Below, one piece after another: positions 58,693-64,000 of a DNA stretch of 64,000 nt. The notes below the pieces were generated by a model. That model was not told the origin of the DNA. It was given only the letters and a program-made list of their open reading frames with translations, and made no database searches. A program made the position numbers and the translations under genes. The DNA lies in NCBI GenBank assembly GCA_949317995.1, contig OX439040.1, forward strand, positions 72,203,972 through 72,267,971, given 5' to 3'. Position 1 is the stretch's first letter. Each line of letters starts with the position of its first letter. The DNA is from Acholoe squamosa. Lineage: Eukaryota > Annelida > Polychaeta > Phyllodocida > Polynoidae.

Positions 58693-58915
58693 TTAACCCT
58701 TTAAGGGCAGAGCAAAAATTGTTGCCCTGGCCATGGGGACGGCCTCTGAAAAAAGTATAGTTCCTAGAGGACGAGCCTATTTTCAATTCCTATACTAATC
58801 CTATATAACTGGCATCGACTATAGTCGATGCTAGGCCTGCCATGGTGTCGACTATAGTCAATGCTAGGCCTACCATGGTGTCGACTATAGTTGATGCTAG
58901 GCCTCAATGGGTTAA
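58693..58915. mobile_element. piggyBac-like MITE (215 bp, TTAA-flanked)
   Basis: TTAA at 58,693-58,696 and 58,912-58,915 flanks a unit starting CCCTTTAAGGGC and ending GCCTCAATGGG, an imperfect terminal inverted repeat with CCC/GGG ends. TTAA duplication and such ends are typical of piggyBac. It has no ORF and contains a palindromic minisatellite. Confidence 0.65.
58811..58904. repeat. Minisatellite of three palindrome-bearing 33-bp units
   Basis: Three tandem units, each with TCGACTATAGT-GATG and GCTAGGCCT. The first unit contains the perfect palindrome CATCGACTATAGTCGATG; later units carry single changes. Confidence 0.85.
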
Positions 58916-59222
58916 GGTATTATCAATGTTATATTTCAATAATATAAGCCTGGGGAGTTATTGAACTTCACTGGATAGACTTACAAAAATACCAAATTTA
59001 TCTTTGGAAAATGACCCAAAATGGGTATTCCAGTACTTCATCTGTTTGGACCCTTTACCAATATGAGAATATATATATTCTACCTATATTCCAACTTTTG
59101 TGCTTTGTCAAGAAATAACTCATATGACGTTAACAGACCTGAATAACATGTGTTCCCACTGAACGGCATCCCGTTGCTTCATTATAACTTGCTGACAAGA
59201 AATGTTAAGGATTACCTGTTCC

Positions 59223-59330
59223 TTAACCCTTTTAAGGGTTTCTAAAGCATTGTTGAAGCATGCCCATTGGTCAGCATGATGCACCAATGAACAAAGACTG
59301 CATTCATGCATCATGACCACCATATAATTA
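59223..59330. mobile_element. Relic of a TTAACCCTTT-ended element
   Basis: Starts TTAACCCTTTTAAGGGTTTC and continues with CATTGGTCAGCATGATGCA and GCATTCATGCATCATGA, motifs shared in inverse orientation with 21,474-21,783. The other end was not found. Confidence 0.35.
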
Positions 59331-60964
59331 TGGTAGTACGTACTATCAGCTATTACCACTCTCTTGTATGTCAAGCATGTAGAACGAGAAATGTGAGAGA
59401 GGATGTTCAATTGTGTATGCATCTGGTCGATATGTGTTGTCAGTGACAGAAATGCTAACCATATGAATCAACTGAATCCTTAATAGTGATTCCACACTAG
59501 TGGTATTGATGGTTTGATTATGGAATGTGCATACAGGTAGCTCACCTAGTGATGTGTAGCACTAGGGGAAGTAGCAAATAGGTACACAAGACAAATCACA
59601 GTTATGTTTGGCTTAATTCTTAAACCTATGCTTTGAGCTATAGTATACAATCAAGCGGCTTCCTTCTACATTTATCCCCATCAATATCTTGTCCTAACGC
59701 ATTGCCCAACTAGCCATGAGCTGAGATATTATACCCCTGGAAGTGGCACATGATTCCCCCAGGTTCATTTTCATCATGGTAGACAAGTACAGTCCTGCTT
59801 GGCAACCCATCGATACTGCATAGGGGTATCATGCAAACCATTTGGGAATGCAACAACTGACAGAGACATCCTGATGCATGCAGGTGGCTCATACAGCTAA
59901 CTTTGCACATTATGATTGTGACAAGCAGATATAATTTTTATACCATGCCCTTCTCTAAAGAGCTAAGCCGGTTACCTACTGATGATCTACAGATAATTAA
60001 ATGTCACTGTGCATACACTGTGGAGAGCTGGAGTCAATGGCACAAAGGATAAATTTGCACGAGGGAGTGGTCAAGGCTCTGGCGAGAATTACTTTAAATT
60101 AAGTTAAGTAAGCTTAAAACAAATCATGTTTATGTAAAATGAACAAATACATCAATTAGCTCCTAACTGGTCTGGGGTTCCAATAGTCAAGAGAGGCTTG
60201 GACTGTAGGGATGTCCAAGTTAGGTCTATGCAAACTCTTGTAGGCACACTAAAATGGCACTACAACAGGTCTAAATATTGATTTTTGGCAATGGTAATGT
60301 GTTTGTAGCAAGATTTCTCAATAGGATACTAGCCTCTGCCATTGAACTTGAAATCAATATAGCAAATAAATTCTAAAATGGCATTTATAAATGTGGATCA
60401 AGCCCCCACTACTTGTAATCAACAAGGGTCATTGTCAACACTGTTTTATGTGTATTGGCTGTGAACTGATTAATTAGGTATAAACATTGTAAAACAATCA
60501 TTGGATACAGTGAAGGTTAGTCTAAGTTAGCCTATTAGACCTTACAGTGTGATAGCAATCTACTTCATATTGCAGCTGTCTACTGAAAACAAAGTCTGAA
60601 GGGAGTTTATCTGTTCAGATCAGACATTAAATAGTAAAGGAGTAAAGTCTACTCAATTATTTTGCATGAGTTAAATGGTATGCAATGTACAGAAGATAAG
60701 TCTGGCTGGAGCCCAGGCATCTGGCTGGAGCCCCTCTCCCAGCCAGAGTCTCTTAGGGCTAGGGTTCCAAGTGAAATAATCTGTTGGTTAGACGTTTGAA
60801 GCCATCATATTCATGATGAAACAACTCCTTCACTATCATACTTTGTCTTTGCAATAAACATAGACCTAATAAGGTGGATTCAACCACACGACACCATCTC
60901 TTCAGTTACTTTGGTGGATATTTCTCTGCTTTGATCTGCCCTAGTCACTGTTTAGATATAAGAG
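59331..60964. other. Intergenic, nothing recognised
   Basis: Only short chance ORFs and a short direct repeat of TCTGGCTGGAGCCC (60,699-60,735). Confidence 0.5.
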
Positions 60965-61073
60965 CATAGATGACCATTAGACTTCCACTAGGTCCTTTTA
61001 TCCCAGATGGAGAGCCGAGGCCCTTTATCTAAGGGATAAAAGGATGGAGTGGAAGTCTAATGGTCACCTATGG
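60965..61073. mobile_element. 109-bp hairpin
   Basis: Arms of about 40 bp: GACCATTAGACTTCCACT and GTCCTTTTATCC on the left, answered by GGATAAAAGGAT and AGTGGAAGTCTAATGGTC on the right. Probably a small palindromic MITE. Confidence 0.75.
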
Positions 61074-61139
61074 TGTTTATAACATGGTTTCCACCATTGA
61101 ATTAAATATTTTTACCTTATAAAGCCATGAAAATCAATG

Positions 61140-61520
61140 TTTTTTGTTGCGAGTCGATGTGAAGAGGCTGGTCCTCCGCCATATTGCTTTCTTGTCAAGT
61201 CATCGGTATGGGAGCACATATTCTCCATTTACACTGTAAATACAGCAAATCTGGAGCCTTTGACAAGAGATGTGAATATAAACACACATATATAAGTCGC
61301 CATGTCTTAGAATCCAGGATGGTATATGTTATTCTCCTCAATTTAGACATTTTCTGGTGAAGACTGAGCTTCGATTCGAATCATAACGTAGCGTCTTCCT
61401 CAGTGAGTGGACCGGACAGTGAGGACGCAAAGTGTTTCATTCACCTGTGTCCTACAAGCATTTTCATAGAGCTGCTATGGAGCTCGCACTGCAGGCGGAA
61501 TGGCCTCAGCCTATATGCCA
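61140..61520. other. CpG-dense patch
   Basis: Many CpGs occur here compared with the near-absence in flanking DNA, and a YY1-like GCCATATTG lies at 61,179-61,187. This could mark a promoter or first exon, but no convincing coding exon with splice sites was found. A 97-codon frame from 61,403 starts at GTG and looks accidental. Confidence 0.25.
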
Positions 61521-61901
61521 ACATAACAACTTGTGTCAAATTAGGTTCATTTAGCGCATACTATTCGAACTTCATTATCCACTCTCTGCACAGTAAAATT
61601 ATTCAACAATGTGATAACCATGATATAATCGCTTATAATCCTCTTGTACATCAACCTCCTTTGTCTGATAGACCATGTAATAAGGCTTCAAACTAGACCA
61701 GTGGGTCTGATAGCTCATCTAGTTAGGTAAGCTCAGAGTGCAGATTGCTATTGAAGTACTATTGTCTGGTCTATACATACTCTCTATTAGATCCCTGGAA
61801 GATCTTTCTGTATAGCCTAATTACTTCAGAGTCTCTAGGCTTATAGTTAAGTATGATACAGGTCTTCCTTCTATGGGCCCCATGATGCTACTTACCACTA
61901 C
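61521..61901. other. Intergenic, nothing recognised
   Basis: No supported feature. Confidence 0.5.
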
Positions 61902-61965
61902 TGCTTTCAACCACCAGGTCTGTTCTATCACAGTGCTTTCAACCACCAGGTCTGTTCTATCACAG
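61902..61965. repeat. Perfect two-copy tandem repeat, 32-bp unit
   Basis: TGCTTTCAACCACCAGGTCT and the following 12 bases are repeated exactly once, head to tail. Confidence 0.9.
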
Positions 61966-62862
61966 GATATTACCAGCAGAGATAAAAGTTAAGGTATATC
62001 TTTTATTACCTTTTCCACCTCCTGAGCCCATCTTTTATTCACAATGCACAAAACTTCCATCTGACACTTCCATCAAAATGTAATCAACTAATGATGGAGT
62101 CATTCTGAGTGAGGGCTTTTTTTAAAGCAAACCAGATAATTAATGTAGCTAATCAGAGTTATGTCAGGTTTCCTTTACTCAGTTATTTATTTTAGTGATA
62201 GAATTTACAAAAAGCTTATTGCTCATTCAAAGATTTACTGGAGATGGGGGGCTGGGACTGGAAAATTATATTTTATTGATAGCCCTATATCTTGGCTTAG
62301 TGGAATGTAACTGATCATAATCAATCAAACATGAATATCACCACTAATAAGACTCCTAGAAACACCAACTATTGTGGCCACACTGGTACAATGTATGACT
62401 TTATGTATACCAAAAATCCAAAGTGAGGCTCAAAAACTCTTGAAGTTACACATTGGCGGAAAAATTGGAAACTCTGAAAATTTGGGAATTTATTCTCCCA
62501 TTTCTTAAGTTTAGCCTAGCTCATTCAAAATCCTTCATACAATGACTACATTAACTGTCAATTATTTCTAGTAGAGCTACTGTACAGATAATTACAATTA
62601 GCCTGATATATAATACTGGTACTGCATAGTCAGTACCTGTGTAGAGGCCATATCGCATGCACCATCAGTAACGTTCCCTATTCAGTAACCTCTCAAAAAA
62701 TTATCTCAGCTCATCTATGCATCATCATAAACCATTGGCATCACATAAACAAGGATAAAAGAGATTGTACTACATATATAGAGTCATGTAAACATACATA
62801 AGGCCCATTCTGGCTGTCTTATATCACTTTGAAAATTAAAAATCACAACTTTTTGTACACTT
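61966..62862. other. Intergenic, nothing recognised
   Basis: No supported feature. Confidence 0.5.
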
Positions 62863-63181
62863 GTTGCTATACGCACATGCCATATGGTGCTAAAATATAT
62901 CTTTACATACACCAAATAGTCTTTTCTCATAAGCCAAACATGTCTACAATTGAACACAAATGATAGAAACACCATACAAGATAATAGGTTGGCACTATAA
63001 AAGTAGAACTCTAATCATCTCAAAAATGCTTGTAGCCTATTCATATGTGGTGCTAAACTGTATCTTTACGTACACCAAGTACTCTTTTCACATAAGCCAG
63101 ACATGTCTATAATTGAAAAAATGCTACAAACACTATACAAGGTGGTAGGTTGATACTATAAAAATATAACTTTGACCATCT
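62863..63181. repeat. Two-copy tandem repeat, about 163-bp unit
   Basis: Units beginning near 62,863 and 63,030 share GTGCTAAA, TATCTTTAC-TACACCAA, CATAAGCCA-ACATGTCTA and ATAGGTTG/GTAGGTTG, at roughly 80 percent identity by eye. Confidence 0.7.
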
Positions 63182-64000
63182 AGTAATATCTGTAACCATC
63201 AGTAATGTCCCTGTAACGTTATTGATTGCGGTGTGCATTGAAAATCACTTATATGTACCTGGCATGGGTAATTTCTGGAGTACATCAAAAAAGATTTTTA
63301 TGGAAGACCCCCCAGGGTACCTCTTGATTGCATATAATAAGAAGACTGGTGATAATCCCTAACCAGGTTAGATTGACTCTATCAGTAATGTTACCCAAGA
63401 CTCCCCACTAAGGAATAAAAATATTATTGGTGGTGTAGAAGTGTTTCCCTTGCTATTATATGCCCAAGGAACCACATGTCCAGTAAATCTGGAATGACCC
63501 TTATAGGACATCAGTATTCAATCAACCTTGTTGTGAACCAAATGTGAGTTTGTATAGGCTCTTATAAAGTATGCATCCCATGTCATTGTGCATAATAGAT
63601 ACTTGCATCCTTTCACCTAATTAGCCCTGTGATGCAATTCTATTACGGCCATCATTACAGGTAGACTCTAGGGGAAGGTTTACGGCGATACAACCATAAA
63701 CATAGCCTCTAAACATGCACAGGGTGCCCCAAGGACCTAATCTACCAGTCTGTATTAGCCTCTCCTGTTAAGGCTCTCTAAGTGCTTTACGACTCTATAC
63801 TTGCCCCTTGTCATCATGATGCATGAATGCAGCCCTGGTGCATTTCCAAAGATGCAACAGGTACAGCACAGCTATAGTATAACATTAAAGCATACATTTT
63901 CTAATATACTGCCATAGCTACTAGCTGGCTTGAGATTGTTGCATTTTGGTATAGGATGTGCTAGATATATCAGTCCTCTGCAAGTCGCATCTGGTGGGTC
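63182..64000. other. Intergenic, nothing recognised
   Basis: No gene was found. At 63,813-63,835 the string CATGATGCATGAATGCAG recurs, shared with 21,635-21,700. Confidence 0.45.

Overview
This window looks like gene-poor nuclear DNA of an animal with a repeat-rich genome, most likely a marine or aquatic invertebrate. The evidence is a low GC content, (TA)n microsatellites, tRNA-derived SINE-like heads, foldback elements, piggyBac-like and other MITEs, a non-LTR retrotransposon with a Gypsy fragment inside it, and a tyrosine-recombinase (YR) retrotransposon. There are no operons, ribosome-binding sites or long host ORFs. Species cannot be named from the sequence.

Layout. 1-34 kb is a mosaic of diverged, low-copy paralogous blocks. 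Module a (1-4.3 kb) recurs as module b (26.6-33.5 kb) and partly as module c (43.4-45.5 kb and 50.9-51.2 kb). Smaller blocks recur at 5.4/23.7 kb, 17.9/25.7 kb, 1.3/19.3/28.0 kb and 10.7/12.8/20.0/21.2/23.1 kb. Because the copies are homologous, several insertions have an empty site elsewhere in the same window: a foldback at 2.15 kb, a hairpin at 24.0 kb, a non-LTR element at 30.2-32.1 kb, a MITE at 33.1 kb and a 2.7-kb insertion at 54.5-57.2 kb.

At 34.0-34.45 kb two short coding-exon candidates lie head to head, 69 bp apart. Each starts at an ATG and ends at a good splice donor, and they share a perfect 40-bp inverted repeat. They are the only host-gene-like signal seen. 34,966-42,977 is a very recent tandem duplication with a 3,984-bp repeat spacing (copies almost identical). 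Each copy carries a broken gag of a YR retrotransposon, part of its 5' repeat, a 570-bp foldback and two CTCF-like motifs.

46,026-50,722 is a structurally complete Ngaro/PAT-type YR retrotransposon on the minus strand. It has gag, reverse transcriptase plus RNase H, and tyrosine recombinase, bounded by split direct repeats. Gag and RT are in one frame separated by a single TAA; the recombinase is broken by one TAA but keeps all its catalytic residues. In such elements gag packages the RNA, RT/RNase H copies it, and the recombinase integrates a circular DNA whose junction is preserved here as the internal repeat junction.

51.8-57.3 kb is an old paralogue of the start of the tandem duplication, split by a large insertion containing a foldback element built of short tandem repeats. 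57.9-64 kb holds a palindrome, a piggyBac-like MITE carrying a palindromic minisatellite, a hairpin, a CpG-dense patch and short tandem duplications, with no recognisable gene.
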